DNA of 14,874 bases, taken from positions 1 to 14,874 of the forward strand of contig JAZLIW010000187.1 in the NCBI GenBank assembly GCA_045617585.1, written 5' to 3'. The position numbers and the translations under genes are program-made. Origin of the DNA: CAKRZE01 sp045617585 (GTDB lineage Bacteria; Bacillota; Clostridia; Oscillospirales; CAG-272). The notes beneath the pieces were generated by a model, which saw nothing but the letters and a program-made list of their open reading frames with translations, did no database searches and had not been told where the DNA came from. Of this stretch, positions 1 to 7,364 are shown in pieces; the first letter of the stretch is position 1; the number at the start of each line of letters is the position of its first letter.

Positions 1-1033
1 CAATGACCCCCCCCCGGGGGATCGTCCCGCCCGGTCCCCCGCGGCGGATGCGCCGCCCCCCATGCAGCCCGCCCCCCCCGCCGACGTCGGCGTGCTTCGC
101 TTCGCCGGGGCCGTTGACGACGCAGCCCATCACCGCGACGGTGATCGGCTTTCCGGTGAGACCTTCCTTTACGATCCGTTCCTCCAGCTCGGAGGCGAGA
201 GAAAGGAGGTCGATCTTCGTTCTGCCGCAGGTCGGGCAGGAGACGAGATTCAGCTTCCACCGCGCGTCCATTCCGAGCGCGCGCAGCAGCGAATGCCCCT
301 CCTTCACTTCCAGAACGGGAGGCGCGGTCAGAGAGACGCGGATCGTATCGCCGATACCGTCAAGCAGCAGCGCGCCGATCCCCGCGGCGGATTTCAGCGT
401 CCCGAGATGGGCGGTCCCCGCCTCGGTCACGCCGATATGGAGCGGATAATCGCAGCGTTCGGCAAGGAGCCTTACCGCACGGACCATCGTTGCGGCGTCG
501 GAGGACTTGATCGCGGCGACGATATCGGAAAAATCGAATTTTTCGAGCATCCGGATCTGACGCATCGCGCTCTGACAGAGTGCCTCGGGCGTCGGACCGT
601 AGGTCTCCAGCAGTTCCTTTTCGAGGGAGCCGCCGTTCACGCCGACCCGGATCGGGATCCCGTGCGCACGGCAGGCGGAAACGACCTCGCGGACTTTTTC
701 TTCCCCGCCGATGTTCCCCGGATTGATCCGGATCTTGTCGGCACCTGCGTAAGCCGCCTCCACCGCCATCCGGTAGTCAAAATGGATATCGGCAACGATC
801 GGGAGAGAAACGCCCGCTTCCTTGAGCCTGCCGAGCGTTCTTGCCGCGTTCATATCCGGCACCGTGAGACGGACGATATCGCATCCCGCCTCCGCGAGTT
901 CCCCGATCTGCGCGTACAGCGCGTCGTAATCGTCGGGCGCGCAGTTGGTCATGGACTGAACCAGGATCGGCGCACCGCCGCCCATCGTCAGATTCCCCAC
1001 CCGCACCGCTTTCGAGATCCTTCTGTTTTCCAT
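1..1033 (-). CDS. ispG: 4-hydroxy-3-methylbut-2-en-1-yl diphosphate synthase (flavodoxin/ferredoxin), 3' end cut by window edge
   Basis: This is the penultimate enzyme of the MEP isoprenoid pathway. It is a cytosolic [4Fe-4S] protein that reduces methylerythritol cyclodiphosphate to HMBPP. The start ATG at 1033 follows AGGAG at 1041-1045, 19 bases after the rseP stop. The N-terminal TIM-barrel part (residues 1-250) is intact, with VQSMTN near residue 25, ADIHFDY near 81 and NPGN at 104. The cluster ligands are visible as SCPTCGR (Cys266, Cys269) and GCVVNGPGE (Cys304, Glu311). About 344 residues are visible and roughly 10 more are expected. From residue 319 (position 79 leftwards) the frame stays open but 13 of 26 residues are glycine, and conserved Ile/Val/Ala/Glu positions of the family tail appear replaced. 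I read this as base-calling damage at a contig end. The enzyme identity is secure; the last 80 bases should not be trusted. Confidence 0.95.
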   Translation of the reverse strand, partial: MENRRISKAVRVGNLTMGGGAPILVQSMTNCAPDDYDALYAQIGELAEAGCDIVRLTVPDMNAARTLGRLKEAGVSLPIVADIHFDYRMAVEAAYAGADKIRINPGNIGGEEKVREVVSACRAHGIPIRVGVNGGSLEKELLETYGPTPEALCQSAMRQIRMLEKFDFSDIVAAIKSSDAATMVRAVRLLAERCDYPLHIGVTEAGTAHLGTLKSAAGIGALLLDGIGDTIRVSLTAPPVLEVKEGHSLLRALGMDARWKLNLVSCPTCGRTKIDLLSLASELEERIVKEGLTGKPITVAVMGCVVNGPGEAKHADVGGGGGLHGGRRIRRGGPGGTIPRGGVI

Positions 1034-1052
1034 ACGCGTTCTCCTGCATCGT

Positions 1053-2078
1053 TCAGCGCCGGAAAAGCATCGTGACGTCCTTCAGGGTGATCACCACCAT
1101 GAGGATCATCAGCAGTGCCAGACCGGCAAAATGGATATAACCCTCGACCTCCGGCTTGAGCGGCTTGCCGCGGATCAGTTCGATCAGCTGGAAGAAGATC
1201 CTGCCGCCGTCCAGCGCCGGCAGCGGGAGCAGGTTGACAAGACCGAGATTCACTGCGATCACGGCGCTCAGATAGATCAGATCAATCAGGCTGCTCTTCG
1301 CGGTCTGTGCCATCGCCTGCGTGACGCCGACGGGACCGGAGACCTGGTTGACCCCGATCTTCCCCGTCACGAGATCAAACAGCGATTCCCAGATCATTCG
1401 CACCGTCGAGATCGACTGATAGAACGTATGCTTCAGGACCACTCCGACGGTCTTCCTTTCCGCCCGGACCATAAAGTCGGGCGCGCCGTAGGTCATCCCG
1501 TCGATCTCCGTCTTCGGGAAGTCGATCCGGAGCGTGACCTTTTCCCCGTCGCGGCGGACGACGACGTCCACCGTTTCGGTCCCCTGCCGCATGATTGCGT
1601 AGCTGAGCTCGTTCGAGATCCGGGTCGGCTGGGTGCCGATCTTCAGGATCTCGTCCCCGATCATCAGCCCGGACTGCTCGCTCACCGCGTTCTCCGCGGT
1701 AAAGCGCAGGACGGTCGTCGACCCGAGATTCTTCGTGGAACAGACCACGATCGCGAGGAGCAGGAAGCCGACGACCAGATTCATGAAGCCGCCCGCCGCC
1801 GTAATGATGATCCTCTGCCAGACCGGCTTTTTGTTCAGTGCGTTTTCATCCTCGGATTCCTCGTCCTCCCCTGCCATGCTGACGAAGCCGCCGAACGGGA
1901 GCAGACGCAGAGAATACCTTATCCCCGTCTTTTTCGACACGCGGGAAAGCAGCTTCGGTCCCATGCCGATCGCAAATTCGTTGACGGTCACGCCGAATGC
2001 CCTTGCGGTCGTATAATGTCCGAGCTCGTGAATGAAGATGAGAAAGCCGAAGATCAGGATGGCGAGTATATAATACAT
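1053..2078 (-). CDS. rseP: RseP/RasP-type site-2 zinc metalloprotease with PDZ domain
   Basis: This is an intramembrane M50 protease that cleaves membrane-embedded anti-sigma factors or signal-peptide remnants (known for the family; the substrate here is unknown). At 341 residues it has normal length for a Firmicutes RasP. The zinc motif HELGH is at residues 17-21 inside the first membrane segment. A second membrane segment lies at about 92-113, one PDZ domain at about 121-190, the SGPVG motif at 247-251, and the third ligand region LPLPALDGG at 284-292. The last membrane segment is at about 315-333. The start ATG at 2078 has a strong AGGAAGGA site just upstream and lies 44 bases after the dxr stop. 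The gene is part of the pyrH-to-ispG operon. Confidence 0.96.
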   Translation of the reverse strand: MYYILAILIFGFLIFIHELGHYTTARAFGVTVNEFAIGMGPKLLSRVSKKTGIRYSLRLLPFGGFVSMAGEDEESEDENALNKKPVWQRIIITAAGGFMNLVVGFLLLAIVVCSTKNLGSTTVLRFTAENAVSEQSGLMIGDEILKIGTQPTRISNELSYAIMRQGTETVDVVVRRDGEKVTLRIDFPKTEIDGMTYGAPDFMVRAERKTVGVVLKHTFYQSISTVRMIWESLFDLVTGKIGVNQVSGPVGVTQAMAQTAKSSLIDLIYLSAVIAVNLGLVNLLPLPALDGGRIFFQLIELIRGKPLKPEVEGYIHFAGLALLMILMVVITLKDVTMLFRR

Positions 2079-2122
2079 AGGTTTCCTTCCTTAAAATGCC
2101 GAAATGCCGTCAGATACCGTTC

Positions 2123-3289
2123 TTACGCCCTGATCGCGGAAGCAAGCGCGTACGCCTTTTCCCTTGCGGCGCGGTCCGCCCTCTCCACGTCGGAAAGCGT
2201 CGGTTCTGCGATCCGCTCCGCGGACCGGGTGACCTCGCTGACAAGCGCCGCGATCCCCGAATAGGTGATCTTTCCGTCAAGGAACAGTGCCACCGCGACC
2301 TCGTCCGCCGCGTTCATCACGGCGGGAACGATACCGCCTGCCCGTACCGCCTCGAAAGCGAGCGCAAGGAGCGGAAACGCGTCGGTATCCGGCTCCGCAA
2401 AGGTCAGCCTGCCGAGGCGCGCGAAATCCAGTTCCCCGAGCTGCCCGGGCATCCGGTCGGGACAGGTCAGCGCGTACTGGACGCACAGCCGCATATCCGG
2501 CAGCGCCATCTGCGCGATAACCGCGTTGTCATTGTATTCCACCATCGAGTGGACGATGCTTTCGCGGTGGATGACGACCTTGATCCTGTCGGGCGTTACC
2601 CCGAACAGACGGACCGCCTCGATGACCTCGAAGCCCTTGTTCATCAGCGTGGACGAATCGATCGTGATACGTTTTCCCATGCTCCAGGTCGGGTGCGCGA
2701 GCGCCATTTCCGCGGTCACAGCACTCAGTTCCTCACGGGTCATCCCGTAAAAGGGACCGCCCGACGCCGTGATGATCAGGCGCTTGACGTCCTCTCTCCG
2801 GTTCCCGCGCAGACACTGAAAGATCGCGCAGTGCTCACTGTCGACCGGCAGGATCCGCACGTTCTTTTCCTTTGCGCGGCGCATCACCTGCTCGCCGAAC
2901 GCGACCATCGTCTCCTTGTTCGCGAGCGCGACGTCCTTCCCCGCTTCCACGGCGGCGACCGTGGGGCGCAGCCCCGCGATGCCGGTGACGGCGTTCAGCA
3001 CGGTATCCGCGTCGGTCAGGGCAGCCAGCTCCTCCGCGGCGCCGGGGCCGGTCAGGAGCTTCGTCTCCGTATCGGCGATCCGTATCCGCAGATCCTTTGC
3101 CGCATCGGTGTCCGCCACGGCACAGTACGCCGGACGAAACCGTCTGACCTGCTCCTCCAGCCTTGCGATATTTTTTCCCGCCGCGATCCCGGTGACCTCG
3201 TATCCGTGAAAAGAGCAGACATCAAGCGCCTGCTCTCCCACGGATCCGGTCGAACCGAGGACCGCGACCTTTTTCTTCGGTGCGTCCAT
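2123..3289 (-). CDS. dxr: 1-deoxy-D-xylulose 5-phosphate reductoisomerase
   Basis: This NADPH-dependent enzyme converts DXP to methylerythritol 4-phosphate, the committed MEP-pathway step; it is cytosolic and the target of fosmidomycin. The 388-residue length is typical. The N-terminal Rossmann motif GSTGSVGEQALDV spans residues 12-24. The NADPH and substrate region NAVTGIAGLRPT is at 99-110 and ANKET at 123-127. The metal ligands are in PVDSEH (Asp150, Glu152) and MNKGFE (Asn217, Lys218, Glu221). The start ATG at 3289 is the only sensible one, but the nearest Shine-Dalgarno-like GGAG (3302-3305) lies inside a perfect 7-bp hairpin, so initiation may be weak or regulated. It sits 56 bases after cdsA and 44 before rseP. 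Having dxr and ispG in one operon with uppS couples isoprenoid supply to its use. Confidence 0.97.
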   Translation of the reverse strand: MDAPKKKVAVLGSTGSVGEQALDVCSFHGYEVTGIAAGKNIARLEEQVRRFRPAYCAVADTDAAKDLRIRIADTETKLLTGPGAAEELAALTDADTVLNAVTGIAGLRPTVAAVEAGKDVALANKETMVAFGEQVMRRAKEKNVRILPVDSEHCAIFQCLRGNRREDVKRLIITASGGPFYGMTREELSAVTAEMALAHPTWSMGKRITIDSSTLMNKGFEVIEAVRLFGVTPDRIKVVIHRESIVHSMVEYNDNAVIAQMALPDMRLCVQYALTCPDRMPGQLGELDFARLGRLTFAEPDTDAFPLLALAFEAVRAGGIVPAVMNAADEVAVALFLDGKITYSGIAALVSEVTRSAERIAEPTLSDVERADRAAREKAYALASAIRA

Positions 3290-3345
3290 GGTTCCGTTCC
3301 GCTCCGTACGAACGGAGCTTCCCCTTTCGGTTTACTGCTGACCGG

Positions 3346-4164
3346 TCAGAATAAGACCGTCAGAATAAAGTAGAAAAACGGTGTCGTCACAAGGACGGAG
3401 TCGAACCGGTCGAGGATCCCGCCGTGACCGGGAAACAGTTTGCCGTAATCCTTGATCCCGTATTCCCGTTTGATGACAGACATGATCAGGTCACCGACCT
3501 GAGAAAGCGCCGCCGCGACCAGCCCAGCCAGTCCGATGGCAAAATAATCCGGATGAAAATCGGTCAGTCCCGATACCGCAAGGCAATACAGCACCGCGAC
3601 CGCCATCCCGCCGAGAAGCCCGCCGACCGAGCCCTCGACCGTTTTTTTCGGCGACACCTCCGGGATCAGCTTGTGCTTCCCGATGAGGACCCCGGTAAAG
3701 TACGCGAAAACGTCGCTCATCCACGGGATCAGGAGCGCCAGAAGATAGATGTATTTCCCGATTTCCAGATCCCGCAGCAGGATCAGGACGGAAAAGCCGA
3801 AGGAAATGTAAAGGGTCATTCCCGCCGTCATCAGCGCGTTCTGCATCGTGAAACCGCCCTTTGAAAACACGCAGGCGATCATATTATAGACCATCAGACA
3901 GGTCGACAGGATGAAAAACGTGCGGAGCGGATCGATCCCCCGTCCCGTCATCGTACGGAGCAGCGCCGGGTATCCGACCCCGAGCAGAAACGCCGGGATC
4001 GCGGCGTAGATCTTCCGGATCATGCCGGTGCAGCGCAGCATTTCAAAGATGCCGATTGCCGTCATAGCGCAGATCAGAACGGGCCAGAGGAAGGTATCGG
4101 AAAAAATCAGGAAAGGAACAAGCACGATCACGCAGACGATCGCGGTGATGACTCTCGTTTTCAT
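3346..4164 (-). CDS. cdsA: phosphatidate cytidylyltransferase (CDP-diacylglycerol synthase)
   Basis: This integral membrane enzyme makes CDP-diacylglycerol from phosphatidate and CTP, the branch point for bacterial phospholipids. The protein is 272 residues with many hydrophobic segments. Conserved SDVFAYFTGVLIGKHKL spans about 150-166 and SPKKTVEG 171-178. The CDS family signature runs from Ser229 to Asp255, with KRE, IKDYG, PGHGG and DRFD. The start ATG at 4164 lies 9 bases after the uppS stop, and the GTGAGGT just upstream overlaps the uppS stop codon, which suggests translational coupling. The stop codon region carries a short tandem duplication (3340-3368). Confidence 0.95.
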   Translation of the reverse strand: MKTRVITAIVCVIVLVPFLIFSDTFLWPVLICAMTAIGIFEMLRCTGMIRKIYAAIPAFLLGVGYPALLRTMTGRGIDPLRTFFILSTCLMVYNMIACVFSKGGFTMQNALMTAGMTLYISFGFSVLILLRDLEIGKYIYLLALLIPWMSDVFAYFTGVLIGKHKLIPEVSPKKTVEGSVGGLLGGMAVAVLYCLAVSGLTDFHPDYFAIGLAGLVAAALSQVGDLIMSVIKREYGIKDYGKLFPGHGGILDRFDSVLVTTPFFYFILTVLF

Positions 4165-4173
4165 GCCGGGACC

Positions 4174-4869
4174 TCACACCCCGCCGAAGCGGCGCGTCCG
4201 CCGATCAAATTCGGCGACCGCATGATCCACGTCCTCTTTCCCGAAGTCGGGCCAGAGCGTGTCGGTGAAGTACAGCTCGGAATAGGCGGACTGCCACATC
4301 AGGAAGTTGGAGATCCGCTTTTCCGCGCCGGTCCGGACGATCATATCGGGTGCGGGACAGCCCGCGGTATCGAGATACGCCCCGATCTCCTCCTCGGTGA
4401 CCTCCGTCCTTCCCTCGGCGATGAGCCGGTTGACGGCACGGCGGATCTCGTCGCGTCCGCCGTAGTTCACAGCGACGTTGAGGCGGTTTTTCCGGTTCGC
4501 GGTAACGCGCTCCAGCTCCTCCATCCTTCCGAGGACCTGAGGGGAAAACGGCGTACGGTCACCGATGAACCTGACCTCGAGCTCCTTTTCGCGGAAGCGG
4601 TCAAGCGCCTCGTTGATATAGTCCGAAAAAAGGCTGAAGATCATATCGACCTCATGCTTCGGACGCTTCCAGTTCTCGGTGGAGAACGCATATACCGTCA
4701 CGCACGGGATCCCGAGATTCACGCAGTATTCCGTTACCGTCTTGAATACCTCAGCGCCCGCCTTGTGACCGAACTCCCGCGGGAGTCCCCGCTTATTCGC
4801 CCATCTGCCGTTGCCGTCCATGATGAAGGCAATGTGATTCAGTTTCTTTTCCGTTTTCGTGTCTGCCAT
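4174..4869 (-). CDS. uppS: undecaprenyl diphosphate synthase (cis-prenyltransferase)
   Basis: The enzyme condenses IPP units onto farnesyl diphosphate to make the C55 lipid carrier for peptidoglycan and other wall polymers. It is a cytosolic, membrane-associated homodimer. The 231 residues are slightly short but complete. Catalytic Asp18 is in IAFIMDGNGRWA (13-24). FSTENWKRP is at 62-70, NYGGRDE near 135-141, and the terminal signature RTGAEKRISNFLMWQ begins at 179 with Ser194-Glu198 following. The start ATG at 4869 is preceded by AAAGGA. The gene lies 41 bases after frr and 9 before cdsA. It uses the product of the pathway served by dxr and ispG in the same operon. Confidence 0.97.
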   Translation of the reverse strand: MADTKTEKKLNHIAFIMDGNGRWANKRGLPREFGHKAGAEVFKTVTEYCVNLGIPCVTVYAFSTENWKRPKHEVDMIFSLFSDYINEALDRFREKELEVRFIGDRTPFSPQVLGRMEELERVTANRKNRLNVAVNYGGRDEIRRAVNRLIAEGRTEVTEEEIGAYLDTAGCPAPDMIVRTGAEKRISNFLMWQSAYSELYFTDTLWPDFGKEDVDHAVAEFDRRTRRFGGV

Positions 4870-4910
4870 GACCGCAGGTCCTTTCCGAATCCTTTATTTT
4901 TGCCGGGAGA

Positions 4911-5465
4911 TCAGATCTCCATGATCTCCTTGTTCTTTGCATCGATGACGGAATCGATCTCCTTGACGTATTTGTCGGTCAGATCCTGCATCGCCTTTTC
5001 GGACTGCTTCTGTTCGTCCTCGGTCATATCGCTCGCTTTTTTCATTTCCTTGATCTTGTCGTTCGCGTCGCGGCGGATATTGCGGATCGCGACCTTGGCG
5101 TCCTCACCCATCTTTGCGACCTGCTTGGTCAGTTCTTTTCTTCTTTCCTCGTTGAGCTGCGGGAACGCGAGACGGATGCACTTTCCGTCGTTCACGGGGT
5201 TGATGCCGACGTCGGACGCCTGAATGGCGCGCTCGATCGGCTTGAGCATATTGGACTCCCACGGGGTGATGGTCAGCGTGCGCGCGTCGGTCGCCTTCAC
5301 CGCGGCAATATCGGCAATGCGGGTGGGAGAGCCGTAATAATCGACGAACACGCGGTCAAGAACGGCGGAATTCGCTCTTCCGACGCGGACGGTCTGCAGA
5401 TCGTGCGCAAACCCGGCGACGGACTTCTTCATTTTTTCTTCGTAATCCTTGGTATTCAGTTTCAT
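4911..5465 (-). CDS. frr: ribosome recycling factor
   Basis: This cytosolic tRNA-mimicking protein splits post-termination ribosomes together with EF-G. It has 184 residues, the standard family length, with no insertion. The three-helix domain carries the conserved VRVGRAN (26-32). The beta/alpha domain follows with TDARTLTITPWE (about 59-70) and INPVNDGKCIRLAFPQLNEERR (starting near 88). The C-terminal half is highly charged and helical. The start ATG at 5465 has a strong GGAGG site about 7-8 bases upstream and lies 24 bases after the pyrH stop. The pyrH-frr pairing is near universal in bacteria. Confidence 0.98.
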   Translation of the reverse strand: MKLNTKDYEEKMKKSVAGFAHDLQTVRVGRANSAVLDRVFVDYYGSPTRIADIAAVKATDARTLTITPWESNMLKPIERAIQASDVGINPVNDGKCIRLAFPQLNEERRKELTKQVAKMGEDAKVAIRNIRRDANDKIKEMKKASDMTEDEQKQSEKAMQDLTDKYVKEIDSVIDAKNKEIMEI

Positions 5466-5489
5466 GGTTCTATCCTCCGTTAAATAAAA

Positions 5490-6209
5490 TTACTTTACGA
5501 TCGTCCCCGGCTTCTTTTCTCCGAGGACCACTTTCGCGATGTTGACGGGATCGTTCGCGTCAAACACGAGCATGGGAATGCCGACCTCCTGCGCAAGCGC
5601 GGCTGCGGGAAGGTCGATCGCCTTCAGCTGTTCCTTCAGGATCGTGAGATAGGACATCTCCCCGTAGCGGATCGCGTCCTCGTTGCCCGGCTTGTTGGGA
5701 TCTTTGTTATAGATGCCGTCGACGTTCTTCGCCATCATCATCACGTCGCATTCAAGTTCCGCGGCACGGAGCACGGCGGCGGTATCGGTCGAGAAGAACG
5801 GATTGCCGGAGCCGCAGGCAAGCAGGACGACCTTGCCCTCCTCCAGATAGGAGACCGCCTTGTCCTTGCGGAACAGTTCCGCGACCTTCGGCATATCGAA
5901 GGCGGAAAGAACGACGCTCGGGATCCCCTTTTCTCTCAGGGAATCCTGCATGCCGAGACAGTTGATGCAGGTCGCCAGCATTCCCATATGATCGGCAAGA
6001 CAGCGGTCCATGCCTCTGCCCTGTCTGGCACCGCGCCAGATATTGCCCGCTCCGATCACGACTGCGACCTGAACGCCCTGTCTGACGCATTCGCCGATGG
6101 CACCGGCGATCTCGTCGGTAAACGCGTCGTCGATCACACGGTCGGGATTGTCATGTTTCAGCGCTTCTCCGGACACCTTGAGAAGAACGCGTTTGTAAGG
6201 AAGATTCAT
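5490..6209 (-). CDS. pyrH: UMP kinase
   Basis: This hexameric cytosolic kinase phosphorylates UMP to UDP; in most bacteria it is allosterically controlled by GTP and UTP. It has 239 residues from the ATG at 6209. The amino-acid-kinase fold shows KVSGEAL at 11-17, VVIGAGNIWRG at 50-60, MDRCLADHMGMLAT at 67-80, the GSGNPFFSTDTAA loop at 133-145 and VDGIYNKDP at 163-171. An ATG at 6263 in the same frame would add 18 residues but lies upstream of the -10 box at 6244-6249. The start at 6209, preceded by GGGGGTG, is therefore correct. It is the first gene of the seven-gene minus-strand operon and has its own promoter. Confidence 0.97.
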   Translation of the reverse strand: MNLPYKRVLLKVSGEALKHDNPDRVIDDAFTDEIAGAIGECVRQGVQVAVVIGAGNIWRGARQGRGMDRCLADHMGMLATCINCLGMQDSLREKGIPSVVLSAFDMPKVAELFRKDKAVSYLEEGKVVLLACGSGNPFFSTDTAAVLRAAELECDVMMMAKNVDGIYNKDPNKPGNEDAIRYGEMSYLTILKEQLKAIDLPAAALAQEVGIPMLVFDANDPVNIAKVVLGEKKPGTIVK

Positions 6210-6243
6210 TGGTAGACACCCCCATAGTACTTCGATTTTATCA

Positions 6244-6272
6244 ATTATACCACAAAAATGCAATTTTGTAAA
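6244..6272 (-). promoter_or_regulatory. sigma-A-type promoter of the pyrH-ispG operon
   Basis: On the minus strand TTTACA (6267-6272) is followed after exactly 17 bases by TATAAT (6244-6249). It lies directly downstream of the tsf terminator and gives a leader of roughly 28 bases before pyrH. Confidence 0.88.
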
Positions 6273-6302
6273 CAGTATTTTTTGACCTGCCGCGTCTTTT
6301 TA

Positions 6303-6340
6303 CACAAAAAAAGACTGCCGCACCGGAAAATGCGGCAGTC
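6303..6340 (-). terminator. intrinsic terminator after tsf
   Basis: A perfect 10-bp stem GACTGCCGCA/TGCGGCAGTC (6313-6322 with 6331-6340) has an 8-base loop. On the minus strand it is followed by a run of seven T (6306-6312). It sits 12 bases after the tsf stop and separates the rpsB-tsf unit from pyrH. Confidence 0.95.
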
Positions 6341-6352
6341 AGATGAACCGGA

Positions 6353-7285
6353 TTACTTAACGAGGCTTGCGATCTCTTCCGCGAAGTTGTCTTCTCTCTT
6401 CTGCAGGCCTTCGCCCTTTTCGTAGCGCTTGAAGCCCTTGAGCTTCAGGGCACCGCCGAGGCGCTTGCCTTCGGTCTCGAGGTACTTGGCGACCGTCATG
6501 GAATCGTCCTTGACGTAAGCCTGATCCGCGAGGCAGTAGGTCTCGTAGTACTTGCCGAGCTTGCCGATGACCATCTTGTCGAGGATCTGCTGCGGCTTGG
6601 ATGCGTTCTTGGGATCGTTCTTGATCTGCGCGAGGATAACTTCCTTTTCCTCGTCCAGCGCTGCCTGCGGGACCTCCTCACGGAAGGCATAGAGGCAGTT
6701 CATAGCCGCGACCTGAAGCGCGACGTTCTTTGCGATCGCCGGGAATTCAGCGTTGTTGATGACGACGTCGTCACCCTCAAAGGTAACGATGACGCCGGTG
6801 ACGCCGGCACCGTGGATATAGGTGCTCATATTGCCCTCTTCCACGAGGAAGCGGCGGATCGACATATTTTCCTTGATGGTGGCGATCTTCTCGACGAGAA
6901 CGTCGTTGACCGTCAGATCGGAACCATCGAACTTGCAGGCCTTGAGTGCCTCGACATCAGCGGGTCTGCACGCGAGAATGGTGCGGAGCACGCCCTTGAC
7001 GAAAGCCTTGAACTCGTCGTTCTTCGCGACGAAGTCGGTCTCGGCGTTGACCTCGACCATCGCAGCGGTCTTGCCGTCCTCGGAAACGAGGATATCGACG
7101 ACGCCCTCTGCGGCGATACGGTCAGCCTTCTTGGCGGCAGTGGCAAGGCCCTTCTCACGGAGGAGCTTGATCGCCTTTTCTTCGTTGCCCTCAGCCTCGA
7201 CGAGAGCCTTCTTGCATTCCATCATACCGCAGCCGGTCTTCGCACGAAGAGCGGCGACGTCACTTGCTTTAATAGAAACAGCCAT
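6353..7285 (-). CDS. tsf: translation elongation factor Ts
   Basis: This is the nucleotide-exchange factor that reloads EF-Tu with GTP. It has 310 residues, normal for the family. The N-terminal UBA-like domain (1-55) has LRAKTGCGMMECKKAL at 13-28 and LREKGLA at 42-48. The EF-Tu contact motif TDFVAKND is at 83-90. The two core subdomains follow, and a second-copy element VALQVAAMN is seen near residue 190. The start ATG at 7285 is preceded by AGGAAGA. The gene is 79 bases after rpsB, and this gap contains two interlocking inverted repeats. It is closed by the terminator at 6303-6340. Confidence 0.98.
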   Translation of the reverse strand: MAVSIKASDVAALRAKTGCGMMECKKALVEAEGNEEKAIKLLREKGLATAAKKADRIAAEGVVDILVSEDGKTAAMVEVNAETDFVAKNDEFKAFVKGVLRTILACRPADVEALKACKFDGSDLTVNDVLVEKIATIKENMSIRRFLVEEGNMSTYIHGAGVTGVIVTFEGDDVVINNAEFPAIAKNVALQVAAMNCLYAFREEVPQAALDEEKEVILAQIKNDPKNASKPQQILDKMVIGKLGKYYETYCLADQAYVKDDSMTVAKYLETEGKRLGGALKLKGFKRYEKGEGLQKREDNFAEEIASLVK

Positions 7286-7304
7286 TTGCTAATCTTCCTT
7301 TTCT

Positions 7305-7347
7305 CCGGCGGGTTCTTCGCACGATACCGCCCGCCGGATGGGTATCG
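7305..7347 (-). promoter_or_regulatory. rpsB-tsf intergenic RNA structure (possible pseudoknot or switch)
   Basis: Two inverted repeats interlock. CCGGCGGG (7305-7312) pairs with CCCGCCGG (7330-7337), and CGATACC (7322-7328) pairs with GGTATCG (7341-7347). One arm of each lies in the loop of the other, so in the minus-strand RNA they form either an H-type pseudoknot or two exclusive hairpins. There is no T-run, so it is not a standard intrinsic terminator. The function is inferred; it may tune the tsf to rpsB ratio or mark a processing site. Confidence 0.5.
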
Positions 7348-7364
7348 CACGGAAAGAGAACGAC

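Noticed and set aside
62..1075. Plus-strand open frame of 337 codons opposite ispG
   Set aside because: Antisense shadow in GC-rich DNA: no family resemblance, biased Arg/Asp/His composition, and the opposite strand encodes a clear IspG with all cluster ligands.
1131..3373. Long plus-strand open frames opposite rseP and dxr
   Set aside because: Low-complexity, Arg/Asp-rich translations with no recognisable domain, fully antisense to well-conserved genes.
6210..6263. N-terminal extension of pyrH to an ATG at 6263
   Set aside because: That ATG lies upstream of the -10 box, so it would not be transcribed; the family N-terminus begins at 6209.
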